A DNA stretch of 64,000 bases from an uncultured Dorea sp. (GCA_948602995.1 CAPEBR010000001.1:62001-126000), one strand, 5' to 3'. Counted from the stretch's first letter, positions 26,141 through 35,068 are shown. Program-made: numbers and translations. Notes: a model not told the origin generated them from the sequence alone.

Positions 26141-28114
26141 TCAATCCCTTGCCAGCACAAACTGACCTACTAACTTCTTCAGACTTTCAGCTTCTGCAGA
26201 AAGCTCTTCACTAGCTGCAGCGCTCTGCTGGGAAGTCGCGCTATTCGTCTGCACTACAGAAGAAATCTGGTCAACACCCTCTGTAATTTGCTGGATAGCC
26301 GCGGTCTGGTCTTCTACCTCATTTACAACAACGTCCATTTTTGCAGTTACTTTTCCGGCGAGGGAACTGGTAAGTTCCAGAGAATCCGTAACCTGCCCCA
26401 CAGCCTGCGTACCTTCATTGACAACTGAAATGGAACCTTCAATTAGTTCCTTTGTAGCTTTAGCTGCAGCATCGGATTTAGACGCAAGATTACGTACTTC
26501 ATCCGCAACAACGGCAAAACCCTTTCCAGATGTTCCCGCCCGTGCCGCTTCTACAGCAGCATTCAAAGCAAGAATATTGGTCTGGAACGCAATATTTTCA
26601 ATCGCGCCGATAATCTTGGCAATCTCCACAGATGAGTCCGAAATCTTCTCCATAGCCGTATTCAGGTCTTTCACATATTCCACGCTGGTATTCAATTGCG
26701 CTCCTGCCTGATTTACATACTCACCCGCCTCCTGAGCCGCAGTTGCTGTCTGTCTGGCGCTTTTGGATATTTCAGTAATCGTAGCTGCCAGCTCCTCTAT
26801 AGAACTTGCCTGTTCCACAGTCCCCTGACTCAGCGACTGGGCCCCGTCGGATACCTGGGAACTGGCAGAGGACACCTGTCCTGCAGAACAATCTATCTGG
26901 CGCATGGTATTGCTCAGCTCAGTCTTCAGATGACGCATGGAATGAAGAATACTCTGAAAATCACCCACATATTCCTCGCGATGGTCAGACTGTATATCAA
27001 AATTCTGATTTGCCATCTCATTAAGCAGATAACCCATATCATGAATAATTGCATTAAGCCCGGTCACCATCTCTGCTGTAGACCTGGTCAGCTCTGCCGT
27101 CTCATCATGCCCCGTAACCTGGGGTACTGGTGATGACAAATCCCCTTCTACCAAAAGCTTCATACGCCCGGCACAGGCACGCATAGGTACACTGATATTA
27201 TTGGACAGCTTCAGAGCTACTACAATAGATGCCAGAACAGACACTGCAATCACAGCCAGGTTAATAATTATACCAAAATATGTATCAGCCAGGTAATCTG
27301 TCTTCAATGCAGTAACCGCAACGCTCCAGCCGTCTGTACCGCTTACCGGCGCATATGCCAAAAACCGGTCATCATCATCTCTGCGGAAGCTCCCGAATCC
27401 ATTTTTCCCCTGACACATTTTTTTATGAAGAGCTGCCAGTTCCTTTAAAGAATCATCTTTTTCTGCTTCTTTTTCAATATTCTGAGTGGTAATCGTCTCC
27501 AGTGTAGTATCAGCAATCGTGTCCCCTGATTTATTAAGCATATACGCATGACAGCTGTCACTAACATTAATAGAAGAGACAATATCATTCAAAAATGTCT
27601 CCTGAGGTACAAAATAAACCACTCCTGCTATATCGGAATTACCGTCTCCTCCTGCATAAAGCGGTGCTGCTACCATGATAGACAACTCTCCAGTAACTTT
27701 ACTTATCAGCGGCTCTGATACACTGACATTTCCCTTCATTGCCTCCTGCACATACTCGCGTTCAGAATAGTCTTTCCCGTCAAGGATACTGTAGCCGTCT
27801 GAATTGATAATGTTACCCCGCTGGAAACCATGCATTTCAACACGCTCATTTATAATAGCACGTTTCTCATCCAGAGACACATTCTCATCAGATAACTGCG
27901 AAATACGTCCCGTGTCCACAGCAACATTCTTATAGGCTGTCAGCTCCTGTTCAATACGTTCTGCCGCCAAAACAGCCGTCTCACTCATCATCTCTTTTAC
28001 AGTAACAAGAGTGCTCCTGTAATTTAGCAAAATACTAGATGCTCCTACCGCAATCAGAGCAGTCAGGACTGTTGCCATCAGACTTATGGTGATTTTCTTA
28101 CGAATACTCTTCAT
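26141..28114 (-). CDS. Methyl-accepting chemotaxis protein with dCache-type sensor
   Basis: 657 aa. Transmembrane helix 1 about 8-30; extracytoplasmic sensor about 31-275 with the dCache pattern (DGYSILDGKDYSEREYVQEAMKG, then PLYAGGDGNSDIAGVVYFV); helix 2 about 278-300; HAMP about 302-355; signalling domain with the conserved hairpin tip ENIAFQTNILALNAAVEAARAG and FAVVADEVRNLASKS. It should report a small ligand, often an amino or carboxylic acid, to CheA. Ligand unknown. GAGGGAG stands before the ATG. It is cargo of element A and ends 61 bp from attL; no che genes are near. Confidence 0.93.
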   Translation of the reverse strand: MKSIRKKITISLMATVLTALIAVGASSILLNYRSTLVTVKEMMSETAVLAAERIEQELTAYKNVAVDTGRISQLSDENVSLDEKRAIINERVEMHGFQRGNIINSDGYSILDGKDYSEREYVQEAMKGNVSVSEPLISKVTGELSIMVAAPLYAGGDGNSDIAGVVYFVPQETFLNDIVSSINVSDSCHAYMLNKSGDTIADTTLETITTQNIEKEAEKDDSLKELAALHKKMCQGKNGFGSFRRDDDDRFLAYAPVSGTDGWSVAVTALKTDYLADTYFGIIINLAVIAVSVLASIVVALKLSNNISVPMRACAGRMKLLVEGDLSSPVPQVTGHDETAELTRSTAEMVTGLNAIIHDMGYLLNEMANQNFDIQSDHREEYVGDFQSILHSMRHLKTELSNTMRQIDCSAGQVSSASSQVSDGAQSLSQGTVEQASSIEELAATITEISKSARQTATAAQEAGEYVNQAGAQLNTSVEYVKDLNTAMEKISDSSVEIAKIIGAIENIAFQTNILALNAAVEAARAGTSGKGFAVVADEVRNLASKSDAAAKATKELIEGSISVVNEGTQAVGQVTDSLELTSSLAGKVTAKMDVVVNEVEDQTAAIQQITEGVDQISSVVQTNSATSQQSAAASEELSAEAESLKKLVGQFVLARD

Positions 28115-28346
28115 TTCGTTTCTCCCTCACTTTACTATAAAATTGTCAATCTTTTATCTGGTGTATATATTGCATCATAACATACACAGGCAAAATTATA
28201 TTCATATTATATCATAGAGAAAAATTTACGTCTATTTAAAACACGAATTTTCATCTTTTTCTTCTTACATCATAATATCATAAACGAAGAGAAAAACAAA
28301 AGCAAGACATAAGAGAAGATCAGGGCAGACAGCTTCCTGTTATAAT

Positions 28347-29996
28347 TTACGCTTTTGCAGCTGTGTAGCTCCATTTGAAAGGAAGCAGCTTCAAATACAC
28401 ATCAATATGGTCTTTATCATTTACGATCATTTTATCTAATATTTCCTTATAGAAATCATCTTCATATTCTACGCCATTTATAAGTTCATTTACCGCTTCT
28501 GTAATTTCAGCGGCAAGCTCCTGCTGTTCTAGGTGCTTCTCCCCTGGTTTATCTATCTGATCAGCCACCCCTTCGGAACATTTGCCCGGATACTCAGTCA
28601 TACTTTCTATAACGGATTGCAGTCTGGCAATCTCATTCTCACATTTTGCCCTTGCTGCTGTAAATTCATCTTTGGTAATGTCGCCAGATGAATAAAGGTC
28701 AATAAGGTTTGTGCGTTTTTTCTCAATCGTCCTAATCTGTGATTTTAGCTTTTCACTGCCTGTACCCGCGGTATCCATTGCAATAATAGACTTGATAACA
28801 GTAAGAAGATTATCAGTTATTTTCTTCTTATTATATTTTAAGCTCCTCATGACAAGATACATGATGTGGGTAACATCTTCGTTGCGTATGCCGGGTCCGC
28901 TGCACCCAGCCTGATTTCCCGCTTTGTCCACATGAGGACTTCCATGCCTTGCTGCTTCAAGACACCGCCAAGCCTTATAACAGCTTCCATTTTTCCGGAT
29001 TTTATAACGTGCCACATAACCCCCGCCGCAGCATCCGCACTTAATTTTCCCTGAAAACGGATAACGATTACTGTACTTTGATTTTCCCTCCTGCGATAGT
29101 GATTTTTCATCTAACATACGGTTTGCTTTATCGAAAAGCTCACGGGAAATAATCGGTTCATGATGGTCTCTGATAATCACAAATTCCTCCTGCCCGAGGT
29201 TTACTTTCTTTTCATGGGATAAAAAGTCTGGCGTATAGGTTTTCTTCTGCACCAGGTCACCGCAGTATTTTTCATTGCGGATAACACGGAGAATAACTGT
29301 GTTCTGCCAGTTCTTAACCCGCATGGGCTTAATCCCCTCCTCCTGAAGTTCACGTGCAATCACATGAGTCCCTTTCCCCTCATCTACAAACTTGTGGAAG
29401 ATAAGGCGGACAACTTTTGCCCCCTCCTCGTTAATATACATTTTGCCGTCTTTCACATCATAGCCAAGCATACTCCGTCCGAACACAACTCCCTGCTCCA
29501 TCCGGCGTTTCTGCCCCCATTTTACACGCTCAGATGTCTTACGGCTTTCCTCCTGTGCAATCGAGGACATAATGGCAAGACGAAGCTCTGCATCGCCGTC
29601 TAAAGTGTTAATATTATCATTCATAAAAATAACACCCACACCGTGCTTCTTGAGGTCACGGGTATAGAATATGCTGTCAAGGGTATTTCTCGCAAAACGG
29701 GAGATTTCTTTTGTTACAATCAAATCAAAATCGCCGTTTTTTGCACTCGCAATCATGCGGTTAAATTCTTTCCGTTTTTTCGTATTCGTACCAGAGATGC
29801 CTTCATCCGCGAATACTTCATAAATCTCCCAATCGGGATTACGCTCTATATATTGTCTGAAAAACGTACGCTGGCTTTCAAATGAATTTGACTGGTCTTC
29901 GTTGTCCGTAGATACACGGCAGTATGCGGCAACCTTTTTCTTTGTGTGCTGTATCTTTCTTTCCTGATTTAGGGTTTCGTATTTGTCTATTGACAT
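28347..29996 (-). CDS. Large serine recombinase of element A
   Basis: 549 aa. Resolvase domain with catalytic Ser29 (YCRVSTDNEDQSNSFESQ), FADEGISGTNTKKRKEFNRM, then the recombinase domain, a zinc ribbon (IKCGCCGGGY...WRC) and a coiled coil (residues about 415-470). This is the large serine integrase/SpoIVCA architecture. It would integrate the element at attB in cotJC and, with a directionality factor or by developmental control, excise it. AGGAG lies 8-9 nt before the ATG. It starts 12 bp behind the small ORF and faces away from attR, the nearer end. Confidence 0.93.
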   Translation of the reverse strand: MSIDKYETLNQERKIQHTKKKVAAYCRVSTDNEDQSNSFESQRTFFRQYIERNPDWEIYEVFADEGISGTNTKKRKEFNRMIASAKNGDFDLIVTKEISRFARNTLDSIFYTRDLKKHGVGVIFMNDNINTLDGDAELRLAIMSSIAQEESRKTSERVKWGQKRRMEQGVVFGRSMLGYDVKDGKMYINEEGAKVVRLIFHKFVDEGKGTHVIARELQEEGIKPMRVKNWQNTVILRVIRNEKYCGDLVQKKTYTPDFLSHEKKVNLGQEEFVIIRDHHEPIISRELFDKANRMLDEKSLSQEGKSKYSNRYPFSGKIKCGCCGGGYVARYKIRKNGSCYKAWRCLEAARHGSPHVDKAGNQAGCSGPGIRNEDVTHIMYLVMRSLKYNKKKITDNLLTVIKSIIAMDTAGTGSEKLKSQIRTIEKKRTNLIDLYSSGDITKDEFTAARAKCENEIARLQSVIESMTEYPGKCSEGVADQIDKPGEKHLEQQELAAEITEAVNELINGVEYEDDFYKEILDKMIVNDKDHIDVYLKLLPFKWSYTAAKA

Positions 29997-30008
29997 AAGA
30001 ATATCTCC

Positions 30009-30182
30009 TTATTGTTTTTCAAGCTCTAGCAAACAGCGTTCCCGCTGTGATGCAGTCAACAGATTCTGTTTTTCTAATGATAAAAGGATCGACCTCTGAA
30101 AATTCAAAAAAAATGCCGCGTGTTCCCGCTCATTCAATTCTGGAACAGGCTCGCCAGCATAACGAAATTCTCTATGCTTCAA
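30009..30182 (-). CDS. Small ORF upstream of recombinase A; possible directionality factor
   Basis: 57 aa from TTG 30182 (K-H-R-E-F-R-Y-A-G-E), preceded by AGGGGGTG. The frame is open to ATG 30230, but that codon lies within the -35/-10 region of a sigma-E-like promoter, so the later TTG is preferred. The protein is helical with ERxHAAFFLNFQRSILLSLEKQ and ends LLELEKQ. It is 12 bp ahead of the recombinase and must share its transcript. The size is like SprB, the excision factor of SPbeta, but there is no sequence link. Function is not known. Confidence 0.6.
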   Translation of the reverse strand: MKHREFRYAGEPVPELNEREHAAFFLNFQRSILLSLEKQNLLTASQRERCLLELEKQ

Positions 30183-30204
30183 CAGGCAGCACCCCCTCAT
30201 TCTC

Positions 30205-30235
30205 AATGTATGAGCGGATGATTGTACCATATAAC
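30205..30235 (-). promoter_or_regulatory. Sigma-E-like promoter for the recombinase A unit
   Basis: On the minus strand GTTATATG (30228-30235), 15 bp, CATACATT (30205-30212); the sigma-E form is kmATAtt-N14/15-CATACAmT. Transcription would begin about 15 nt before the TTG start of the small ORF, leaving room for its AGGGGGTG site. Confidence 0.6.
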
Positions 30236-30288
30236 GAGAATGCTAATTCTTTTTTTGAATACGGATAGACTGGAACTGCCTAGTAAGC

Positions 30289-30315
30289 GGAACATTTCCG
30301 ATGCTTCAGCAGGTA
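30289..30315. other. attR of element A
   Basis: Arm GGAACATTTC (30289-30298), inner GCTTC, then core AGGTA (30311-30315), after which cotJC resumes with CAGAAGAACTGG. Confidence 0.88.
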
Positions 30316-30535
30316 CAGAAGAACTGGCGCACATGGAAATGGTCTGCGCCATTGTCCATCAGCTTACCAGAAACCTGACCCCGGATAAGTTGATTGAGTC
30401 CGGTTTCGACAAATATTATGTAGATCACACACTGGCTCTCTGGCCGCAGGCAGCAAGCGGCGCACCTTGGACTGCAACCTATTTCCAGTCCAAGGGTGAC
30501 CCTATCACTGATATTCATGAGGATATGGCAGCAGA
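30316..30535 (+). CDS. cotJC: cotJC segment 2 of 4 (codons 63-136)
   Basis: Encodes TEELAHMEMVCAIVHQ through GDPITDIHEDMAA and two bases of codon 136. It holds the ligand pair E65 and H68 and the CotJC-typical YYVDHTLALWPQAASGAPW and FQSKGDP. No start codon or ribosome site belongs to it; the open frame begins earlier only because element DNA is readable by chance. The frame fits segment 1 at GGT-A|CA. It is followed by element B. Confidence 0.94.
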
Positions 30536-30559
30536 TGGTACGATTTTGTAAGTACAACA
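30528..30559. other. attL of element B
   Basis: Core GCAGCAGA (30528-30535) equals 46780-46787. The element side carries TTGTAA-GT-ACAACA (30546-30559), the inverse of the arm at the other end. Confidence 0.87.
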
Positions 30560-30577
30560 TATGGGGTTTTAAGAGAC

Positions 30578-30620
30578 GGTTCTCCATATCTGATATATAA
30601 TTATACCAGATATGAGAACC
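30578..30620 (-). terminator. Hairpin after recombinase B
   Basis: GGTTCTCCATATCTG (30578-30592) pairs with CAGATATGAGAACC (30607-30620) with one bulged base, directly after the recombinase stop. The T-run is poor, so it may be a terminator or a structural part of the element end. Confidence 0.45.
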
Positions 30621-32192
30621 TTAGAAATTCCAATGTATTTCAACAGGTACTTCCTTAGTTACAGGGTCTTTTTTGCCGACCAGTATATAATCAATCAGCT
30701 TTTCGACAGTTTCTCTGTCTAAGTGTTCGAGATTTGTATATTGCTCAATCAACTGACGTCTATTGTCACCAGCCTGTATTTTTCTTTCGATAACATCAAG
30801 CCTTTCTCTCGTATCTGCCACCAGTTTTTCAAGCCTGTCTTTTTGTTCCTGGAAGTCTTTGGATAAATCCATGTAGTCTTGTTCTGTAATAACTCCCTTT
30901 ACTTTATCCAAATACAATTCACGAATACCTTTGATGTATTCCAGGATTTTCTTTTGATAAGCGGCAATTTCCTTTTGGAGAGTTTCTTTATTTCCCCGCA
31001 GGTCACTGTTAAAGACTACATTTTGCTCTAACTCGTCTTTATTAAGATAAGCTGCTGATAACTTGTTAAGCTCTTCAATTGCTGCCTGTTCCAGTTTCGG
31101 AACGGAGATAAAAGAACCGATACAAGCGTCTTTTGCTACGTGGCGGTTAGAACACCTTAAATAACGTCTGCCGTCTCTTTGTTTATTAGAGGACATTGTA
31201 TATCCGCAATTCATACAGCGTGCTTTTCTGGCAAATAGCCCGATTTTTCCCTCTGTAAATGGTTTTGCCTTTTGCGCGATCAGTGCCTGAACTTTCTCCC
31301 ACAGCCCACGGTCAATGATTGGTTCATGCGTTCCCTCCACTATATACCATTGATTCTTAGGTCTGGGTTTATTCTGCTTTGTCTTATAAGAAACGCTGCC
31401 ATATTTCCCCTGTACCATGTTACCAATGTAGATTTCATTTACCAGCATATCCGATATAGCAAAATATTTCCATAAGGTACTGTTTTTCCTTTTGGGCTGC
31501 TGATAACGTAATCCATGAATTCGCTTGTATTCCGTAGGATTAGGAATTCCTCTGTCATTCAGCATACGGGCAATAGCTGTCTTTCCATACCCTTGTGAAA
31601 ACAGGGTAAAAACTTCTCTTACAACCTGTGCAGCTTCTTCATCTATAATCAAATGTCCTTTTATATCCGGATCTTTTTTGTATCCGTATAAAGCAAATGC
31701 CCCAATATGATGTCCGTTTTTCCGTCTGTCTGTCAGAACGCTTTTGATATTATCCGACATATCCTCTAAATACCACTCATTTACAAGTCCGTTAATCTGT
31801 CTTGACTTTTTATTTCCTTTATTAGCGGTATCTGCATTATCAACAATACTGATAAATCGAATCCCCCATATGGGAAACAATCCATGAATATATTTCTCCA
31901 CCAGTTCTAATTCTCTAGTAAATCTGGATTGTGTTTTACAGAGGATAATATCAAACTTATGCTCTCTTGCGTCTGCCAGCAGCCTGTTAAACTCCGGCCG
32001 CCGCCTGTCTGCGCCGGCGTAATCATCATCACTGTAAATACCTGCGACCTCCCAGCCTTGTTCTAACGAATACTGCAATAACATTGACTTTTGATTCTGA
32101 ATACTGTTACTGTCGTCTGTTTCTGATTGTTTGTTTCTATCTTCTTCTGATAAGCGGCAATAGATAGCAACCTTAGATTTTGTACTCATCAT
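30621..32192 (-). CDS. Large serine recombinase of element B
   Basis: 523 aa. Catalytic Ser15 in AIYCRLSEEDRNK, then SDDDYAGADRRRPEFNRLL and CKTQSRFTREL of the resolvase domain, recombinase domain, zinc ribbon (ARCMNCGYT...RYLRCSN), coiled coil about 400-480 and a short tail. It is clearly different from recombinase A over its whole length, so element B is not a duplicate of A. AAGGAG stands 8 nt before ATG 32192. Its 3' end is 86 bp from attL. Confidence 0.93.
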   Translation of the reverse strand: MMSTKSKVAIYCRLSEEDRNKQSETDDSNSIQNQKSMLLQYSLEQGWEVAGIYSDDDYAGADRRRPEFNRLLADAREHKFDIILCKTQSRFTRELELVEKYIHGLFPIWGIRFISIVDNADTANKGNKKSRQINGLVNEWYLEDMSDNIKSVLTDRRKNGHHIGAFALYGYKKDPDIKGHLIIDEEAAQVVREVFTLFSQGYGKTAIARMLNDRGIPNPTEYKRIHGLRYQQPKRKNSTLWKYFAISDMLVNEIYIGNMVQGKYGSVSYKTKQNKPRPKNQWYIVEGTHEPIIDRGLWEKVQALIAQKAKPFTEGKIGLFARKARCMNCGYTMSSNKQRDGRRYLRCSNRHVAKDACIGSFISVPKLEQAAIEELNKLSAAYLNKDELEQNVVFNSDLRGNKETLQKEIAAYQKKILEYIKGIRELYLDKVKGVITEQDYMDLSKDFQEQKDRLEKLVADTRERLDVIERKIQAGDNRRQLIEQYTNLEHLDRETVEKLIDYILVGKKDPVTKEVPVEIHWNF

Positions 32193-32270
32193 GTTTTGTT
32201 CTCCTTTTCAGAGAAGCCAAAACAAACTATCTCTACATGATATAATTATACCATTTTTGAGACAGTCTGC

Positions 32271-32417
32271 CTATGATTTGGCAGGTATCCGCTGCCCTTT
32301 ATTCCTTTCAAATTCATTGATTAATTCTGTCCATTTTCGTGTGTATTCTTTTGCAAATGCCGCTTTTTCTTTTGTTTTAAAAACATTCCTGCACACTATT
32401 TTTGTATCATTTGCCAA
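32271..32417 (-). CDS. Small ORF upstream of recombinase B; possible directionality factor
   Basis: 48 aa from TTG 32417 behind GAGGTGA: A-N-D-T-K-I-V-C-R-N-V-F-K-T-K, then KAAFAKEYTRKWTELINEFE and a basic end. It lies 78 bp ahead of the recombinase on the same strand and just behind a sigma-E-like promoter. Similar short proteins beginning NDTK...CxNVF are, as I recall, common next to serine recombinases of Lachnospiraceae elements, but their role is not established. It shows no similarity to the small ORFs of elements A and C. Confidence 0.55.
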   Translation of the reverse strand: MANDTKIVCRNVFKTKEKAAFAKEYTRKWTELINEFERNKGQRIPAKS

Positions 32418-32443
32418 ATAATCACCTCACAACAATATATTAA

Positions 32444-32473
32444 AAAGTATGCAAAAATGCTTGTACGTTATGA
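32444..32473 (-). promoter_or_regulatory. Sigma-E-like promoter for the recombinase B unit
   Basis: On the minus strand TCATAAC (32467-32473), 15 bp, CATACTTT (32444-32451). The start would be about 20 nt before the small ORF. The match is fair rather than perfect. Confidence 0.48.
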
Positions 32474-32488
32474 AAGAAAATGTTGTGA

Positions 32489-32596
32489 CAGATATCGTGC
32501 CTGGTATTAGGTTTGCCGTATGAAAAGCTGAAGAAACTGACCGAGGACGAATTTGCCGGACTTGTGTTTCTGCTTGCTGAAGATAAGATACAATAA
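32489..32596 (+). pseudogene. Short coding remnant
   Basis: An open stretch ending LPYEKLKKLTEDEFAGLVFL and then LAEDKIQ plus stop reads like a protein C-terminus, but has a stop codon just upstream and no start. Origin not recognised; probably a leftover of an older element. Confidence 0.22.
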
Positions 32597-32769
32597 AAAA
32601 CCGGGACATAGTGGTATTGAGAAATACTTAACATGCTTCTTCCCACTGTAATAATACCATACAAATTTTACGAATACAAGACTGTTTATATAATCTGACA
32701 TATGCTAAACTAGCCTAGCAATGTTTCAGGATAAAATTTCTTTCATTTTTTAAGGAGGTCATAATTATT

Positions 32770-34932
32770 ATGGGGAATAATCAGACGGAAAGAGCATTTG
32801 AGGAAAAAAGATTAAAGCAAACTATATCTTTAGCCGAGGAGCAATTAAAGCAGGCAAAAGAAGCGGCGGAAAAAAAGAAATCAGAAATTATTAAAGCAAA
32901 AAAAGATGTGCGTGAAAATACAGAACACGGCATTACATCGCTGTATACATCAGACGGTTTCGAGGCACTTGTTGAATTAAGCCAATATATCAATCCTGTT
33001 ACAGACAAAATTATAGATTATGAAGAAGAAGAACGTAAAATACTTCTGTTAGAAAAGATGATAAAATCGCCCTATTTTGCCCGAATTGATTTTAAATTTG
33101 ATGATGAGGACGAATTTGAAAAAATATACATTGGACGTTCTTCTTTACGGAAAAACAGCTATCAAGAGATGTACGTTTATGATTGGAGATCGCCGATTGC
33201 CAGTATTTTTTATCGTTTTATGACAGGCGAGGCGTTTTATGACGCTCCATGTGGACGAGTAACAGGCGAACTCAATTTGAAACGCCAATATGAAATAAAA
33301 AACGGAACACTGGAATATTTTTTTGATTCAGATGTACAGATTGTTGATGAATTTTTAAGGCAATTACTGTCACAAAATACTACTGCCAAAATGAAAGCGA
33401 TTGTTGAAACAATTCAGCATGAACAGGACGTTGTTATTAGAGATATGGAAAATGACCTGCTAATGGTACAAGGTGTGGCAGGAAGCGGCAAAACATCTAT
33501 TGCACTCCACCGGGCTGCTTTTCTTATGTATCAAGGCTTGCAAACAAAATTGTCTGCAAATAATATTATGATTATTTCCCCTAATTCTATATTTGAGCAA
33601 TACATTTCAAATGTATTACCCGAATTAGGAGAAGATAATGTTGTTTCTTTCGTATTTGAAGATATACTTAATGCAATATTAAATGGCAGGAAAATTCAGT
33701 CAAAAAATGATTTTTTAGAAAATCTGATTATTACTTCAAAATACAAGGAAATTTCAAGAAATAGTATTGAATTTAAAACGTCTAGTTTTTTCAGGAAGAT
33801 ATTAGACCAGTTTCTCCGTGATATACCACGCCAATGGATAGTATTTGATGATGTTTATTATGACGGAAAATGTGTTGTAAGTAAGCAAATTCTAAAGGAT
33901 AAAATCTTAGGAAGGGCAGGAACACCATTGGGCATAAAATTAGAGCAATTAGAAGATTATATTTTGGAACAAATATTTGGAACGGGAAAAGGGCGGGGAC
34001 ATAAAGAGGAAAAGAATTTAATCAAGCAGGAAATACAGAAATTTATAAAAATAGACATTGTTGAATTATATAAAATATTATTTAGCAATGAAGCCTATTT
34101 TTATAGCCTGCTACAAAATAGCAATCCGTCACAAGGCATAAAAAGTATATGGGAATATACTAGAGAAAATTTGGAAACTGACATCTTGCATTATGATGAC
34201 GCAATAGCAATAACTTATTTGTATTTAAAAATATACGGAACTAATAAATATAAAAATATTAAGCAAGTAGTAATTGATGAAGCACAGGACTATTACCCTC
34301 TCCAATATGAAATATTTAGTTTGCTATTTTCAAATGCTAAATTTACTATTTTAGGAGATATGAAGCAGACTCTTGCCAAAAAAGAAGATATTTCTTTCTA
34401 CGAACAAATTCAAAAAATATTGAACAAGAAAAAATCTTCTCTTATTATGTTGGACAAAAGTTTCCGTTGTACTAATGAAATTTTAAATTTTAGTCTGAAG
34501 TTCATTGAACAAAGTTCACAGATAAAAAGTTTTAATCGGAATGGTGATAGTCCAAAAGTATTTATTGCTGATAATTCCGAAATCTTCATTGATAAAATTG
34601 TTAAGGAAATAAAATTATGCCAGGAAAAAGGGTTTCAGTCAATATGCTTAATTTGTAAAACCGATAAAAATTCAACCTATCTATTTAGTAAAATTAAACA
34701 CAAACTTGATATTCAATTAATCAAAAATGGGAGCGTATCAGATTTACAAGGCGTGTTTATCTTACCAGTATATATGTCAAAGGGATTAGAATTTGATGCT
34801 GTCTTAATTTGTGATGCAGACAGCCAAAACTACCATGATGAAGATGATAAAAACCTCTTATATGTTGCCTGCACGAGAGCACTTCACAAACTTAGCTTAT
34901 TTTGTGAAAATGAGGTTAGCCCGCTGATATAG
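32770..34932 (+). CDS. HelD-like superfamily 1 helicase
   Basis: 720 aa. N-terminal antiparallel coiled coil (residues about 1-70), then YVYDWRSPIASIFYRFMTGEA, Walker A VQGVAGSGKTSIALHRA (about 230-246), long insertion, Walker B VIDEAQDYYPLQYEIF, LDKSFRCTNEIL and a C-terminal YMSKGLEFDAVLICD...LLYVACTRALHKLSL. This is the UvrD-like HelD group, which pulls stalled RNA polymerase off DNA. Strong AAGGAGG ahead of the ATG. The gene is much richer in A+T than its neighbours and is on the opposite strand from the catabolic genes, so it came separately. A role in antibiotic tolerance, known for some HelD relatives, is only a possibility. Confidence 0.88.
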   Translation: MGNNQTERAFEEKRLKQTISLAEEQLKQAKEAAEKKKSEIIKAKKDVRENTEHGITSLYTSDGFEALVELSQYINPVTDKIIDYEEEERKILLLEKMIKSPYFARIDFKFDDEDEFEKIYIGRSSLRKNSYQEMYVYDWRSPIASIFYRFMTGEAFYDAPCGRVTGELNLKRQYEIKNGTLEYFFDSDVQIVDEFLRQLLSQNTTAKMKAIVETIQHEQDVVIRDMENDLLMVQGVAGSGKTSIALHRAAFLMYQGLQTKLSANNIMIISPNSIFEQYISNVLPELGEDNVVSFVFEDILNAILNGRKIQSKNDFLENLIITSKYKEISRNSIEFKTSSFFRKILDQFLRDIPRQWIVFDDVYYDGKCVVSKQILKDKILGRAGTPLGIKLEQLEDYILEQIFGTGKGRGHKEEKNLIKQEIQKFIKIDIVELYKILFSNEAYFYSLLQNSNPSQGIKSIWEYTRENLETDILHYDDAIAITYLYLKIYGTNKYKNIKQVVIDEAQDYYPLQYEIFSLLFSNAKFTILGDMKQTLAKKEDISFYEQIQKILNKKKSSLIMLDKSFRCTNEILNFSLKFIEQSSQIKSFNRNGDSPKVFIADNSEIFIDKIVKEIKLCQEKGFQSICLICKTDKNSTYLFSKIKHKLDIQLIKNGSVSDLQGVFILPVYMSKGLEFDAVLICDADSQNYHDEDDKNLLYVACTRALHKLSLFCENEVSPLI

Positions 34933-35023
34933 ATAAATTTACAATAGCCGGGCGCTGGGATTCTAATTCTTTCTGCAACGTACGGATTGCCAGCCCGCTG
35001 ATGATATTGCGGCGTAGTTTTTT

Positions 35024-35068
35024 AAATAAGCAGCAGGCCGCAAAATAGCTGCGGACTGCTGCTTATTT
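35024..35068. terminator. Hairpin between helD and the lactate-dehydrogenase-like gene
   Basis: AAATAAGCAGCAG (35024-35036) pairs perfectly with CTGCTGCTTATTT (35056-35068), between two convergent genes. Its arms supply short T-runs both ways. Confidence 0.6.

Larger units (their letters stand above)
26081..30315. mobile_element. Element A: 4235-bp serine-recombinase element in cotJC
   Basis: Bounded by cotJC segments 1 and 2 with shared core AGGTA. It carries, from left, a chemoreceptor, a serine recombinase and a small ORF with a sigma-E-like promoter, all on the minus strand. Joining its ends rebuilds a 48-bp attP-like site (30289-30312 plus 26078-26101) with perfect 10-bp outer arms, inner GCTTC/GAAGC, and a central GG inside the core. 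There is no relaxase, so it cannot transfer by itself. The 28115-28346 gap is AT-rich and holds no gene that I can see. Confidence 0.92.

Noticed and set aside
30222..30551. An independent 109-aa plus-strand gene
   Set aside because: Its first third lies in element A (including the attR arm and promoter of the small ORF) and has no ribosome site; the remainder is cotJC segment 2, and its last codons are element B.
34933..35023. A small gene between helD and the dehydrogenase gene
   Set aside because: A minus-strand frame reads ISGLAIRTLQKELESQRPAI, but has no start or ribosome site; at most a remnant.
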